A DNA stretch of 64,000 bases from Novosphingobium sp. FKTRR1 (GTDB taxonomy: Bacteria; Pseudomonadota; Alphaproteobacteria; Sphingomonadales; Sphingomonadaceae), in the NCBI RefSeq assembly GCF_020404405.1, contig NZ_JAIZDA010000001.1:186001-250000 (forward strand), written 5' to 3'. The notes beneath the pieces were generated by a model. It saw nothing but the letters and a program-made list of their open reading frames with translations, made no database searches and had not been told where the DNA came from. Of this stretch, positions 1 to 8,970 are shown in pieces (position 1 is the stretch's first letter; each line of letters starts with the position of its first letter). The position numbers were made by a program, and so were the translations under genes.

Positions 1-445
1 TGACCGGCTCGCCCGCCAGCGTGACCCGGCCCGAGCGTGTGTCCAACCGGACATCGCCCGCGATCAGTTCGCTGCTCGAATTGCCCGAAGCGCGGCGGAT
101 CAGCGCGCGCAGACGAGCGATCAGTTCCTCGGTCTGGAACGGCTTGGCCAGATAGTCGTCTGCCCCTGCGTCAAGTCCGGCCACTTTGTCGGACCAACTG
201 TCGCGCGCGGTCAGCACGAGCACCGGGAACTTGCGCCCCTCCTTGCGCCACATGCCAAGCACGGTCAGGCCGTCAATCTCGGGCAGGCCGAGGTCAAGGA
301 TCACCGCATCGTACTCTTCGGTCGAGCCAAGGAAGTGCCCATCTTCGCCGTCGGTCGACAGGTCCACGGCATAGCCGTTCTGTTCGAGGGTGGACTTGAG
401 CTGCCGCCCCAGTGTGGGTTCGTCCTCGACAATAAGGATACGCAT
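1..445 (-). CDS. OmpR-family response regulator (3' part cut by window edge)
   Basis: The first 148 residues of a two-component response regulator are visible. The receiver domain fills residues 1-115, with the acidic pocket after MRILIVEDE, the phospho-acceptor Asp51 in VILDLGLPEIDG, Thr79 in VLTA and the conserved Lys101 in YLAKPF. A linker and the first strands of a winged-helix domain (DVRLDTRSGRVTLAGEPV) follow before the sequence runs off the window. The ATG lies at 443-445. The PepSY gene upstream on the same strand is a usual partner of OmpR-type regulator/sensor-kinase operons of the PhoP/QseB type, so a kinase gene probably lies just outside the window. The target genes cannot be read from this sequence. 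Confidence 0.93.
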   Translation of the reverse strand, partial: MRILIVEDEPTLGRQLKSTLEQNGYAVDLSTDGEDGHFLGSTEEYDAVILDLGLPEIDGLTVLGMWRKEGRKFPVLVLTARDSWSDKVAGLDAGADDYLAKPFQTEELIARLRALIRRASGNSSSELIAGDVRLDTRSGRVTLAGEPV

Positions 446-585
446 GGCCTTGTGCCCCTGTTCTGGCGGGCCCGCCGCGCCTTGCAGCCGAACCCGAAAA
501 CGCCGTTCATGTGGCGGTTAGATGGCGAGAAGAAGATGAACGGTCAAGGAATGCCCCGGTAAATCGCTGTTCAGCAAGCGGGTGA

Positions 586-885
586 TCAGCGTTGCTCGGA
601 CAAGATCCGGCCGGTCCGGGCATCGACATCAACGAACACGACCCGTCCATCGCGGATGAACTTGAGCCGATAGGCCATCGCTTCAGGGTCATATTCGGGG
701 CCGAGGTACTGCATTCCGCGCATCATCGGCAGAACCATGCGCTCGATATCGCGCAACGAACGGACATTGCCATTGCGCAGATCGCGGCGCACTTCGTTTT
801 GCTCATTGGGATACTGCTGCGCAAGGGCCAACGGTCCGGCGGCACACGCAATCAAGGCAACACATCTGGTCAGGGTGCGAAACAT
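586..885 (-). CDS. Secreted PepSY-domain protein
   Basis: A 99-residue exported protein. Residues 1-23 form a signal peptide (MFRTLTRCVALIACAAGPLALA, with cleavage near Ala-Leu-Ala). The rest is one small alpha/beta unit: a helix with RDLRNGNVRSLRDIE, then strands YRLKFIRDGRVVFVDVDARTGRIL, which is the PepSY hallmark. Such proteins are often encoded with OmpR-type response regulators, as here (140 bp upstream of the regulator, same strand), and are thought to modulate the periplasmic part of signalling or protease activity. An upstream in-frame extension exists, but the ATG at 883-885 gives a proper signal peptide, so that start was chosen. Confidence 0.82.
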   Translation of the reverse strand: MFRTLTRCVALIACAAGPLALAQQYPNEQNEVRRDLRNGNVRSLRDIERMVLPMMRGMQYLGPEYDPEAMAYRLKFIRDGRVVFVDVDARTGRILSEQR

Positions 886-1063
886 GGACGTACTGATGGC
901 CCCCCGGCATTGAACGGGTCGTGAATGTGCCCGCGTGAACCCGTTCACACGCCAATGGGGTATCCCGTCAAGTTCTTAAGGCTCCATCCTGAAAGAACCC
1001 TCGCTCCCTCGCACAAGGCCGGCAGCGCTGGACCTTGTCGAGCAGCCCGGCTAAGCGCGCCCG

Positions 1064-2854
1064 ATGGCACTCGCACCGATACTAAGCTGGGAAGGCCTTG
1101 GCCTGATCCAGGGCAATGGCTGGCTGTTTCAGGACATCGCACTCGCAATCGCCCCGCGTGACCGGCTGGCGCTGATCGGCCGCAACGGCGCTGGCAAGAC
1201 CACGCTGCTCAAGCTGATCGGCGGACTGGTCGATTCCGACCGCGGCAAGCGCTCGGTGCAGCCGGGTACACGGATCATCACGCTCGAACAGGATCCGTTC
1301 TTCACTGGGTACGATACGCTGCTCGACTTCACCCTTTCGGGCGAGGACGCACCGCCGCGCCACGAAGTAGAAGCCATCGCGGGCCAGCTCGGCATAGACC
1401 TCAGCCGTCCGGCCCACAGCGCCAGCGGAGGTGAACGCCGCCGCGCCGCGCTTGCCCGCGCGCTGGCCAGCGAACCCGATCTGCTGCTGCTAGACGAGCC
1501 GACCAACCACCTCGACCTTGCCGCGATCGAATGGCTCGAAAGCTGGCTGCAACGCTACACCGGCGCGTTCGTCGTGATCAGCCATGACCGCACGTTTCTG
1601 GAACGGCTGACCCGCGCCACGCTTTGGCTCGATCGCGGTTCGCTGCGACGCAAGGACATCGGCTTCGGCGGCTATGAAGCGTGGATGGAACAAGCCTATG
1701 CCGAAGAGGCGCGCGCCGCCGACAAGCTTGATGCCAAGCTGAAGATCGAAGCGCATTGGCTGGAACGCGGCGTTACCGCGCGGCGCAAGCGCAACCAGGG
1801 CCGCCTTGCCAAGCTGCACGAGATGCGGGCGCAACGCGCCTCAATGCTCTCGCCACAAGGCGCCGCAAAGCTCGCGCTCGCCACCGATGATGCCAAGAGC
1901 AAGGCCGTGATCGTGGCCGACAAGGTGAACCTTTCGTTCGGCGAACGGCCGATCATTCGCGACTTTTCGCTGCGGATCACGCGCGGCGATCGCATCGGTC
2001 TGGTCGGTGCCAACGGCGCGGGCAAGACCACCCTGCTCAAGCTGTTGACCGGCCAGATCGCGCCGGACAGCGGCACGATCACGCTGGCCAAAACGCTCGA
2101 AAGCGTGATCATCGACCAGCAGCGCAGCCTGATGACGCCGGAAAAGCGCATCCGTGACGTACTGGCCGAAGGTGGCGACTGGATCGACGTGCGCGGCGTG
2201 CGCAAGCACATCCAGGGCTATCTCAAGGACTTCCTGTTCGATCCCGGCCTGGTCGAGGCGCGCGTCGGCACTTTGTCGGGTGGCGAGCGCTCGCGGCTGC
2301 TGTTGGCGCGTGAATTTGCCCGACCGTCGAACCTGCTGGTGCTCGACGAGCCGACCAACGATCTCGATCTCGAAACGCTCGATTTGTTGCAGGAAGTGAT
2401 CTCGGACTACGATGGCACCGTGCTGATCGTCAGCCACGATCGCGACTTTCTGGATCGCACCGTCACCATCACGCTCGGGCTCGACGGGTCAGGCCGGGTC
2501 GATGTGGTGGCGGGGGGCTATGCCGACTGGCAAAAGCAGCGGCAGGCGCGCATCCTGCCTGTCGGCAAGTCGGCCGCACCCAAACCCGCCACAAGCGCTG
2601 TCGCCGCACCTCCACCGCCGCGCAAAGGCAAGCTTTCCTACAAGGACCAGCGCGACTACGAACTTTTGCCCAAGCGAATTGAGGAACTTGACGCTGCAAT
2701 TGCCCGCGGTGAGACGCAACTGGCCGATCCCGACCTCTACTCACGCGACCCCGGCAAGTTCGCCAGCCTGACCGCCGCACTCGACAAGGCGCGCGCCGAC
2801 AAGGATGCTGCCGAGGAACGCTGGCTCGAACTCGCCGAACTCGTCGAAGGCTGA
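1064..2854 (+). CDS. uup: ABC-F family ATPase, Uup type
   Basis: A 596-residue soluble protein with two tandem ABC ATPase domains and no membrane segment. Domain 1 has Walker A GRNGAGKTT (about residues 39-47), signature SGGERRR and Walker B LLLLDEPTNHLD. Domain 2 has GANGAGKTT, LSGGERSR and LVLDEPTNDLD. An Ala/Pro-rich linker leads to a C-terminal coiled coil (LSYKDQRDYELLPKRIEEL onwards), which distinguishes Uup from other ABC-F proteins. The stretch around DFLFDPGLVEARVGTLSGGE closely resembles E. coli Uup. ABC-F proteins act on ribosomes, and Uup also binds branched DNA and affects transposon excision. It stands alone, with no clear operon partner. Confidence 0.9.
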   Translation: MALAPILSWEGLGLIQGNGWLFQDIALAIAPRDRLALIGRNGAGKTTLLKLIGGLVDSDRGKRSVQPGTRIITLEQDPFFTGYDTLLDFTLSGEDAPPRHEVEAIAGQLGIDLSRPAHSASGGERRRAALARALASEPDLLLLDEPTNHLDLAAIEWLESWLQRYTGAFVVISHDRTFLERLTRATLWLDRGSLRRKDIGFGGYEAWMEQAYAEEARAADKLDAKLKIEAHWLERGVTARRKRNQGRLAKLHEMRAQRASMLSPQGAAKLALATDDAKSKAVIVADKVNLSFGERPIIRDFSLRITRGDRIGLVGANGAGKTTLLKLLTGQIAPDSGTITLAKTLESVIIDQQRSLMTPEKRIRDVLAEGGDWIDVRGVRKHIQGYLKDFLFDPGLVEARVGTLSGGERSRLLLAREFARPSNLLVLDEPTNDLDLETLDLLQEVISDYDGTVLIVSHDRDFLDRTVTITLGLDGSGRVDVVAGGYADWQKQRQARILPVGKSAAPKPATSAVAAPPPPRKGKLSYKDQRDYELLPKRIEELDAAIARGETQLADPDLYSRDPGKFASLTAALDKARADKDAAEERWLELAELVEG

Positions 2855-3117
2855 TCTGCCCGAAATCGAAGGAAGCGATTGTTATCGCGGGGAAAGCATT
2901 TCCGAGTCTAATCGCGCGGCGGCATCGGCAAGGATATCGCAAGGGATGGCCAGTAAGACCGTACAGGATTACCATTTCTGTTGATCTCACGATCGCCGCT
3001 CAGCAAATATTTACCCAAATTCCCGTTTCTAAAAGGGTATGATACATCGCTTGCGCCCGACACCCATTTGAATGTAGGTGTAAAAAGCGCGCCTTCCCAC
3101 GCACTTAAGAGCCAGAT

Positions 3118-3690
3118 ATGATCAACCGTATTCGGGATATTCGACGGCAGAAAGGCTTGACGCTCGCCGATGTGGCGGCGCGTTGCGAACCGGCGACCAC
3201 CGCGCAAACGATTGGCAGGCTCGAAACCGGCATGCGATCGCTGTCGCTGACCTGGATGAACCGGATCGCGGCGGCGCTTGAAGTCGATCCGCAGCAACTG
3301 GTTAAGGCCGAATCGGATTCGCCGCCCATGCTGGTGGCCCGGCTTGGCGCTGCCGGGACCGAGGCGCTGCCCCGGCCGGTCGATGCTCTGATCCCCATCA
3401 CGCCAAGCGCGGATGCTGCGCTGCTGGTCATGGCGGTGGATGTCAGCGCTGGCGAATACCGCGCGGGCGATCAGGTGTGGCTGCGGCGGATCGGGCCTGA
3501 GGATTTTGCCCGCGCTCTCAATCGCGACGTGCTGGCCCCTCGCCCCGGCGGACGTTTCGCGTTCGGACGGATGATCGACCGCGACGACGATCGCGTTGCG
3601 CTGTTACCGCCCGGCATCGGCCAGCGACAAGTCGTGATCGACCGTCCGGTGTGGCTGGGCATCGCCGAAACACTGGTTCGCCGACTTTGA
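3118..3690 (+). CDS. XRE-family transcriptional regulator
   Basis: A 190-residue protein. An N-terminal Cro/C1-type helix-turn-helix occupies about residues 3-60 (IRRQKGLTLADVAARCEP...QTIGRLETGMRSLSLTWMNRIAAALEVDPQQL). The remainder is a beta-rich domain, with VMAVDVSAGEYRAGDQVWLRR and GGRFAFGRMI resembling the LexA/CI-like S24 fold. No Ser/Lys autocleavage pair is obvious, so it is probably a ligand-sensing or dimerisation domain. A 263-bp AT-richer gap lies upstream and contains a TATGAT -10-like box near 3038, a plausible promoter and autoregulation site. A glycosyltransferase gene starts 26 bp downstream, so the two may be co-transcribed. The regulated genes are unknown. Confidence 0.85.
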   Translation: MINRIRDIRRQKGLTLADVAARCEPATTAQTIGRLETGMRSLSLTWMNRIAAALEVDPQQLVKAESDSPPMLVARLGAAGTEALPRPVDALIPITPSADAALLVMAVDVSAGEYRAGDQVWLRRIGPEDFARALNRDVLAPRPGGRFAFGRMIDRDDDRVALLPPGIGQRQVVIDRPVWLGIAETLVRRL

Positions 3691-3716
3691 ACAGGCCATT
3701 GCCCGATGAGCGGGCA

Positions 3717-4919
3717 ATGGACATGCGCCGCCCGTTGCGATTGCTGACCATCGCCACGCTCTACCCTGCGCCAGTACGGCCGGGTTTTGGCCGTTTCGTC
3801 CAGAACCAGACCCGCGCTCTTGCCGCACGGGGCGATTGGGATGTCACGGTGATGAACCCGATCAGCCTGCCACCTTGGCCGCTGGGACGAGGAGCGCCCT
3901 TGCACGGCACGCCCGCGAGCGAGCAGGACGGGCAGATCACGGTACATCACCCGCGCTACCCTCAACTCGGAGGCCTGTTCGCCAACCTCAACCCCTCGTT
4001 GATTGCGCGCGCGGTACTGCCCTTGGCGCGGCGCCTGCACGCGCAAACGCCGTTCGATCTGGTCGACGCACAGTTTTTCTACCCAGATGGCCCCGCCGCC
4101 GCAGCGATCGCCCAGAAACTTGGTGTCCCGCTTGCGATCAAGGCGCGCGGCTCTGACATCCATTACTGGGGGAGCCGTTCGGGGCCATTGCGCAAGATGC
4201 GCGCCGCAGCCGATCAGGCCAGCGCGTTGCTGTCGGTATCAGCGGCGCTGGGGCGTGACATGGTGGCCCTCGGCATGCCGGAGGATCGCATTGCGGTGCA
4301 CTACACCGGCCTCGATCGCAGTCGCTTCTACCCGCAGCCCCGCGCCATCGCCCGGATGAAGGCCGCCGAGCTTGGTGTGCCCGCAGATGGTCGATTGGTC
4401 GTGAGCGTCGGCGCGCTGATCCCGATCAAGGGGCAAGCGCTGGCCATCGCGGCGCTGGCAAACCTGCCCGGCGACGTGCGGCTCGCACTGGTCGGTGCTG
4501 GCGCTGATGATGCGGAATTGCGCAATCTTGCCGACCGTTCAGCTTTGGCAGACCGGGTCTTGTTCCTCGGCAATCAAGGGCACGATGCCGTGCCGACGTT
4601 GCTGAGCGCCGCCGATGCCATGGTGCTTGCCTCCGAACGCGAAGGCCTCGCCAATGCGTGGATCGAAGCGCTGGCGTGCGGCGCGCCGATCGTCATCCCC
4701 GACATCGGCGGCGCGCGCGAGATCGTGAACAACCCGGCGGCAGGCCGCATTGTCGAGCGGACCCCGAGAGGCATTGCCGCAGGATTAGCCGAAGTCCTTG
4801 CCGCAGCGATCCCGCAGCACGAGGTGGCCGCTTGCGCTGCCCGCTTCAGCTGGGATGCCAATGCCGAGGCAATGGCATCGATTTACCGCGCCATTGTTAC
4901 AGGGAATCGCGCCTTCTGA
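3717..4919 (+). CDS. GT4-family glycosyltransferase
   Basis: About 400 residues with the two-Rossmann GT-B fold of retaining GT4 enzymes. The N-terminal acceptor half starts RRPLRLLTIATLYPAPVRPGFGRF. The C-terminal donor half carries VVSVGALIPIKGQALAIAAL, VLFLGNQGHDAVPTLLSAAD and the E-x7-E-like region SEREGLANAWIEALACGAPIVIP. The nearest ATG codons are at 3717 and 3723, and an in-frame start upstream would overlap the XRE gene. The acceptor and donor sugars cannot be deduced. It is separated from the capsule locus by about 8 kb, and its immediate neighbours are the XRE regulator and, convergently, secF. Confidence 0.88.
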   Translation: MDMRRPLRLLTIATLYPAPVRPGFGRFVQNQTRALAARGDWDVTVMNPISLPPWPLGRGAPLHGTPASEQDGQITVHHPRYPQLGGLFANLNPSLIARAVLPLARRLHAQTPFDLVDAQFFYPDGPAAAAIAQKLGVPLAIKARGSDIHYWGSRSGPLRKMRAAADQASALLSVSAALGRDMVALGMPEDRIAVHYTGLDRSRFYPQPRAIARMKAAELGVPADGRLVVSVGALIPIKGQALAIAALANLPGDVRLALVGAGADDAELRNLADRSALADRVLFLGNQGHDAVPTLLSAADAMVLASEREGLANAWIEALACGAPIVIPDIGGAREIVNNPAAGRIVERTPRGIAAGLAEVLAAAIPQHEVAACAARFSWDANAEAMASIYRAIVTGNRAF

Positions 4920-4926
4920 GCGCAAT

Positions 4927-4951
4927 GGGCCGGGCGCGCTGCGCTCGGCCC
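4927..4951. terminator. GC-rich hairpin between convergent genes
   Basis: The only sequence between the stop of the GT4 gene and the stop of secF contains GGGCCG (4927-4932) pairing with CGGCCC (4946-4951), with further GCG/CGC pairing inside. No U-tract follows on either strand, so it may be a weak bidirectional terminator or simply a stable 3' end structure. Confidence 0.35.
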
Positions 4952-4967
4952 GTTCGGCCCGACAAGA

Positions 4968-5945
4968 TCAGCCGCGTTCGCGCGCAAGCCGTTCCTGCCG
5001 GTCGATCGCGCTTTCGGTGGGAATGAAGCTCTTCGGCGTGACCTTGAGCCAGATCAGAATCGGCGCCGCCATGTAGATCGAGCTGTACGTGCCGACGAAG
5101 ATACCCAGCGTAATGGCTGCAGTGAAGCCGAAGATCACATCCGGACCGAAGATCAGCAATGCCACCAGCGTGATCAACATCGACAGCGAGGTCACGATCG
5201 TGCGCGCCAGCGTCTCGTTGACCGACAGGTCGAGCAGTTCCGGAATCGGCATCTTGCGATACTTCTTCAGGTTTTCGCGGATGCGGTCATAGACCACGAT
5301 CGTATCGTTGAGCGAGTAGCCGATCAAAGTCAGCAGCGCCGCTACGATGTTGAGGTCGAATTCAAGCTGGGTCAGCGCGAACATGCCCAGCGTCAGCGTC
5401 ACGTCGTGGACAAGGCTGAGCAGCGCGCCGATCCCGAACTGCCATTCGAACCGCAACCAGATATAGGCGGCGACCGCCAGCGCGGCCAGGCCGAGCGCGC
5501 GGAACGCGTCCCAACCCAGTTCCTTCGACACTTTACCCGATACTGAATCGACGCCATCGATCCGCGCATCGGCATGGTTCTGCTTGAGATCGGCGGTGAT
5601 CGTCCGCGCCATCTTGTCCGACAGCGCCGAATCATGGTCGGCGCCCTCGGGCAGCTTCATCCGGATCGAGATCTCGTTGGGCTTGCCATAGCGCTGGATG
5701 ATCGGCTCGCCATAGCCGAGCTTGGTCACTTCGGTGCGCAAGGCCGCGACCGGGGCAGCGGCGCTGTGCTCGAACGTGACGCGAATCATCTGACCGCCGA
5801 CGAAATCGACGCCGAGGTTGAGCCCCTTGGTCAGCACCAGCGTCCAGCTTGCCGCCATCAGCAACAGGCTGACGATGTAGAACGGCACGCGCCACTTGAG
5901 AAAGTGGATGTTGGTGTGATCGGGAACGAGCTTGAGCAGTTTCAT
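4968..5945 (-). CDS. secF: Protein translocase subunit SecF
   Basis: A 325-residue inner-membrane component of the SecDF-YajC complex, which uses the proton gradient to help pull preproteins out of SecYEG. It has six predicted transmembrane helices. TM1 is FYIVSLLLMAASWTLVL, a periplasmic domain containing GVDFVGGQMIRV follows, and the C-terminal half has the family motifs TLIGYSLNDTIVVYDRIREN and TSLSMLITLVALLIFG. The ATG at 5943-5945 gives the usual N-terminus MKLLKLVPD; a TTG codon eight residues upstream would overlap the secD stop codon. It is the last gene of a yajC-secD-secF operon. Confidence 0.96.
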   Translation of the reverse strand: MKLLKLVPDHTNIHFLKWRVPFYIVSLLLMAASWTLVLTKGLNLGVDFVGGQMIRVTFEHSAAAPVAALRTEVTKLGYGEPIIQRYGKPNEISIRMKLPEGADHDSALSDKMARTITADLKQNHADARIDGVDSVSGKVSKELGWDAFRALGLAALAVAAYIWLRFEWQFGIGALLSLVHDVTLTLGMFALTQLEFDLNIVAALLTLIGYSLNDTIVVYDRIRENLKKYRKMPIPELLDLSVNETLARTIVTSLSMLITLVALLIFGPDVIFGFTAAITLGIFVGTYSSIYMAAPILIWLKVTPKSFIPTESAIDRQERLARERG

Positions 5946-5965
5946 CTGGGTCGACCTGTGCCGGA

Positions 5966-7582
5966 TCAAAGGTTGATGTCAGCGGGCCGGGTACGGCGCA
6001 GCCACTGGGCGACCCACATGCGGGTCATGGTCACGGCGGTGAACACCGACGTGGCGATGCCGATCATCAGCACGACGGCAAAGCCCTTTACCGGGCCCGA
6101 GCCGAACGCGAACATCAGCGTTGCCGCGATGATGTTGGTGATGTTGGCATCAAAGATCGCGCGGCTCGCTTCCTTGTAGCCCATTTCCACCGCCTGCATC
6201 ACGCGCCGACCACGGTGTCGCTCTTCGCGGATACGTTCGTTGATCAGCACGTTGGCATCGACCGCCGCGCCGATCGTCAGCACGAAACCGGCGATGCCGG
6301 GCAGCGTCAGGGTGGTGCCGATAATGCCCATGATCCCAAGGATCATCAGCACGTTGAACACCAGCGCGAAGCAGGCATAGACGCCGAAACGGCCGTAGGT
6401 GACAAGAATGAACACCGCCAGCGCCAGCGTGCCGACGCCCATCGCGATCATGCCCTTGCGGATCGAATCCGCGCCAAGATCGGGACCGACAGTGCGTTCT
6501 TCCACGACTTTCAGATCGACCGGCAGCGCACCCGAACGCAGTGAAATGGCCAGTTGGTTGGCGCTTTCGGCGGTAAAGCTGCCCGAAATCACCGCGCTAC
6601 CGCCAAGGATCGGCTCATTGATCGAAGGCGCAGAGAGCACTTTGCCGTCAAGGATGATCGCGAACGGCTTGCCCACGTTGGCTGTCGTCAGCTTGGCGAA
6701 CTTCGCCCCACCTTCGGTGTTGAAGGTGATCGTGACCGTCGCCTGATTGGTCTGGGGATTGTTGGTCTGCTGGGCATTGGTCAACTGATCGCCGCGAATC
6801 CCGCCGAGGCGCTTGACCGCGATCTTGGGCGCGGACTTGGCGGTCATCCCCGGCGTGGTCTGCGCAAAGGGTACGATCTCGCTGCCCGGAGGCGCGATGC
6901 CTTGCGCCACGGCCGAGGGATCGGCCGACTGGTCGACCAGCTTGAATTCGAGCTTGGCAGTCTGGCCAAGCAGGTTCTTGAGCGCCTGCGGGTCTTGCAG
7001 GCCGGGCACCTGCACCACGATGCGGTTGGCGCCCGAGCGGATGATCGTCGGCTCCTTGGTGCCGAGCGCGTCGATCCGCTTGCGTACCACTTCGACGGCG
7101 GTGTCCATCGCCTGCGTCACTGCCTGATCGACGCCTTCCTGCGTCGGTTTGAGCAGGAAGCGATTGCCGTCGATGACGTTGATATCCCAGTCGCGACGAC
7201 CGGTGAGCCCTGCCCCGCTGGTCAGCGGCAGCACCGCCTCGCGCACGGTGTCCACTTTGGTCACATCGTCGACAAGGAATGTGAGTGCACCGTCGCGGAT
7301 CGAAATGTCGCTGACGCGGACGGCGGGGTTGGCGGTGCGCAGCTTGTTGCGGACCGATTCCTCCATCGCCTCGATACGCTGCTGGCGCACTTGCGTGGGA
7401 TCAGCCTCAAGCAGAATGTGCGAACCACCTGCAAGGTCGAGACCGAGGTTGACCTTCGGCTCGGGCCAGCCAGCGGGCCAGCTATAGCCGGCCGCAGACA
7501 TGATCGACGGCAGCGCGGCGAGCGAGGCGAGCAGCGTCAGCGCCCAAAGCCACGTCACCTTCCAACGGGGAAATTCAAGCAT
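5966..7582 (-). CDS. secD: Protein translocase subunit SecD
   Basis: A 538-residue partner of SecF. TM1 is VTWLWALTLLASLAALPSI, followed by the large periplasmic P1 domain starting at the conserved VNLGLDLAGGSHILLE. The C-terminal membrane half includes GADSIRKGMIAM, IMGIIGTTLTLPGIAGFVLTIG and AVDANVLINERIREE. The Asp of that last motif corresponds to the proton-relay aspartate (E. coli Asp519, from family knowledge). It lies 40 bp downstream of yajC, and its stop codon precedes the secF ATG by about 20 bp. Its length is normal for the family. Confidence 0.97.
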   Translation of the reverse strand: MLEFPRWKVTWLWALTLLASLAALPSIMSAAGYSWPAGWPEPKVNLGLDLAGGSHILLEADPTQVRQQRIEAMEESVRNKLRTANPAVRVSDISIRDGALTFLVDDVTKVDTVREAVLPLTSGAGLTGRRDWDINVIDGNRFLLKPTQEGVDQAVTQAMDTAVEVVRKRIDALGTKEPTIIRSGANRIVVQVPGLQDPQALKNLLGQTAKLEFKLVDQSADPSAVAQGIAPPGSEIVPFAQTTPGMTAKSAPKIAVKRLGGIRGDQLTNAQQTNNPQTNQATVTITFNTEGGAKFAKLTTANVGKPFAIILDGKVLSAPSINEPILGGSAVISGSFTAESANQLAISLRSGALPVDLKVVEERTVGPDLGADSIRKGMIAMGVGTLALAVFILVTYGRFGVYACFALVFNVLMILGIMGIIGTTLTLPGIAGFVLTIGAAVDANVLINERIREERHRGRRVMQAVEMGYKEASRAIFDANITNIIAATLMFAFGSGPVKGFAVVLMIGIATSVFTAVTMTRMWVAQWLRRTRPADINL

Positions 7583-7622
7583 CGGTTATCGTTCCGCCCA
7601 ATTCATTCGGTCGTCGGCGTGC

Positions 7623-7985
7623 TCAGTCGTTGGCCGCAGCGGCATTGCCGCCCGGCGCCACGACTTCACCCAGCGTGCTCTTGACCGCCTTGACGCGGAC
7701 GTTGGGCGCGATCTCGATCTCGGCTACGTGATCCTCGACCTTGATCACCTTGCCGATGATCCCGCCCGCGGTGACCACCTCGTCGCCCTTTTTCAGAGCG
7801 GCGATCTTGACCTGATGTTCCTTCTGCTTGCGCATCTGCGGACGCAGGATGAGGAAGTAGAAGATGGCCGCCATCGCCACCAGTGGCAGGAACTGGAGAT
7901 AGGCTGGCGCTTCCGCCGGGGCACCGCCGCCGACAGTCTGGGCATAGGCGGTGGACAGCAAGCTCAACATCGCGGGACCGTTCAT
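7623..7985 (-). CDS. yajC: Preprotein translocase subunit YajC
   Basis: A 120-residue single-pass inner-membrane protein of the SecDF-YajC holo-complex. After a short N-terminal segment (MNGPAMLSLLSTAYAQ) comes the transmembrane helix LQFLPLVAMAAIFYFLILRPQ. The family signature RPQMRKQKEHQ follows, then a small beta-rich cytoplasmic domain (LKKGDEVVTAGGIIGKVIKVED). The ATG at 7983-7985 was chosen over an in-frame codon 30 bp upstream because it gives the standard YajC N-terminus. It is the first gene of the yajC-secD-secF operon. Its promoter should lie in the 227-bp gap before the divergent tRNA. Confidence 0.96.
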   Translation of the reverse strand: MNGPAMLSLLSTAYAQTVGGGAPAEAPAYLQFLPLVAMAAIFYFLILRPQMRKQKEHQVKIAALKKGDEVVTAGGIIGKVIKVEDHVAEIEIAPNVRVKAVKSTLGEVVAPGGNAAAAND

Positions 7986-8212
7986 AGGAATTGGCCGTCT
8001 TTCGTGGAATCGCAAATGGGAAGGCGCAAGCCAAGGCTTCGCCGATCGCAGGGGCGACTAGCAGCTTGCAATGCGCAGCGCAACGAAACTGCCCTCACCG
8101 TCCCGCGCGGCATGTTCTGTCACGGAATTGTGAGGCTCAAGAAGCAATGTTCGACGAACTGCGCGAAGCACTTGCCAAGCCGTGCGCCTGTGCATATAGG
8201 CCGCCCTCCGGT

Positions 8213-8289
8213 CGGGACGTAGCGCAGCCTGGTAGCGCATCACACTGGGGGTGTGGGGGTCGGAGGTTCGAATCCTCTCGTCCCGACCA
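8213..8289 (+). tRNA. tRNA-Pro (anticodon GGG)
   Basis: A complete 77-nt cloverleaf can be drawn. The acceptor stem is CGGGACG with CGTCCCG, the D-arm GCGC...GCGC, and the anticodon stem TCACA/TGTGG with loop CTGGGGG (anticodon GGG). The T-arm has GGTTCGAATCC, then discriminator A and encoded CCA at 8287-8289. It reads proline codons CCC and CCU. The gene stands alone and is followed by a good intrinsic terminator. There is no sign of an integrated element or duplicated 3' end in the flanks. Confidence 0.97.
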
Positions 8290-8316
8290 ATTTACCGAAC
8301 ATCTGCAAGGATCCTG

Positions 8317-8340
8317 CGGGCAGCGTAAGCTGCCCGTTTC
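8317..8340 (+). terminator. Intrinsic terminator after tRNA-Pro
   Basis: A perfect 8-bp stem CGGGCAGC (8317-8324) pairs with GCTGCCCG (8329-8336) across a GTAA tetraloop, followed by TTTCC. It sits 28 bp downstream of the tRNA CCA end and just before the 3' end of the convergent Lrp-family gene, so it can end both transcripts. Confidence 0.8.
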
Positions 8341-8369
8341 CGTATGCGCTGCGCCTGTGGATTGTGCTT

Positions 8370-8846
8370 TCAGGCAGCATCCACCGGCAGTGCGGTCTTG
8401 TACACCACCGGACGCAGCGCGAAGCTGGTGGTCACTTGCGCGACGCCCGCAATGCGAGTCAGCCTGCCCCTGAGGAATTCCTCGAAGGCGTGGAGCGATT
8501 CCACCACCACGCGCAACTGATAATCAGCATCGCCGGTCATCAGGTAACATTCCATCACTTCAGGAAATTCGGCGATTGCGCTTTCGAACACGGCAAGGTG
8601 CCGATCGTCCTGCTGGTCAAGCCGCACGCGCACGAACGCGGTCACATCCAGCCCGATCGTGCCGGGATCGACCAGCGCGACATACTGCGTGATCACGCCA
8701 TCGCTTTCCAGTTGCCGCAACCGTCGCAGACACGGACTTGGCGACAGTCCGATCCGCTCGGACAGATCCTGGTTGGACATGCGACCGTCGACCTGAAGGT
8801 TGTGCAGGATCTTGCGATCAAGCGCATCGAGCGACGTTTTTGGCAT
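8370..8846 (-). CDS. Lrp/AsnC-family transcriptional regulator
   Basis: A 158-residue protein. The N-terminal helix-turn-helix is [47 protein letters not shown]. The C-terminal RAM (ligand-binding) domain includes [33 protein letters not shown]. The start is ATG at 8844-8846; an upstream in-frame extension has no family similarity and would run into the divergent gene. It is transcribed away from the PDH-E1/transketolase-like gene across a 124-bp intergenic region, the typical arrangement for a local regulator of an amino-acid or 2-oxo-acid catabolic enzyme. Its effector is probably an amino acid, but which one is unknown. Confidence 0.93.
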   Translation of the reverse strand: MPKTSLDALDRKILHNLQVDGRMSNQDLSERIGLSPSPCLRRLRQLESDGVITQYVALVDPGTIGLDVTAFVRVRLDQQDDRHLAVFESAIAEFPEVMECYLMTGDADYQLRVVVESLHAFEEFLRGRLTRIAGVAQVTTSFALRPVVYKTALPVDAA

Positions 8847-8885
8847 ATTCCTCCACAAAGAGTCCGATCGTCGGCAAAATCGACC

Positions 8886-8912
8886 CAATGATGCGCAAAA
8901 TGACGCAATGAT
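8886..8912. promoter_or_regulatory. Candidate operator in Lrp/E1 divergent intergenic region
   Basis: Two direct copies of CAATGAT (8886-8892 and 8906-8912) are spaced 20 bp apart, about two helical turns, with the partly symmetric GCGCA/GACGCA between them. They lie between the divergent starts of the Lrp-type regulator and the E1-like enzyme. A paired site at this spacing suits an oligomeric Lrp-family protein, but the motif itself has no known consensus to compare with. Confidence 0.35.
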
Positions 8913-8970
8913 TGCAAGGACATTCCAACGCTCTGCCTGATAAGCGTGGTCGATCGTTCGGGAGCACGGC

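Noticed and set aside
8213..8340. Possible integration site for a mobile element at tRNA-Pro
   Set aside because: No integrase gene and no second copy of the tRNA 3' end was seen on either side; a terminator and core genes follow.
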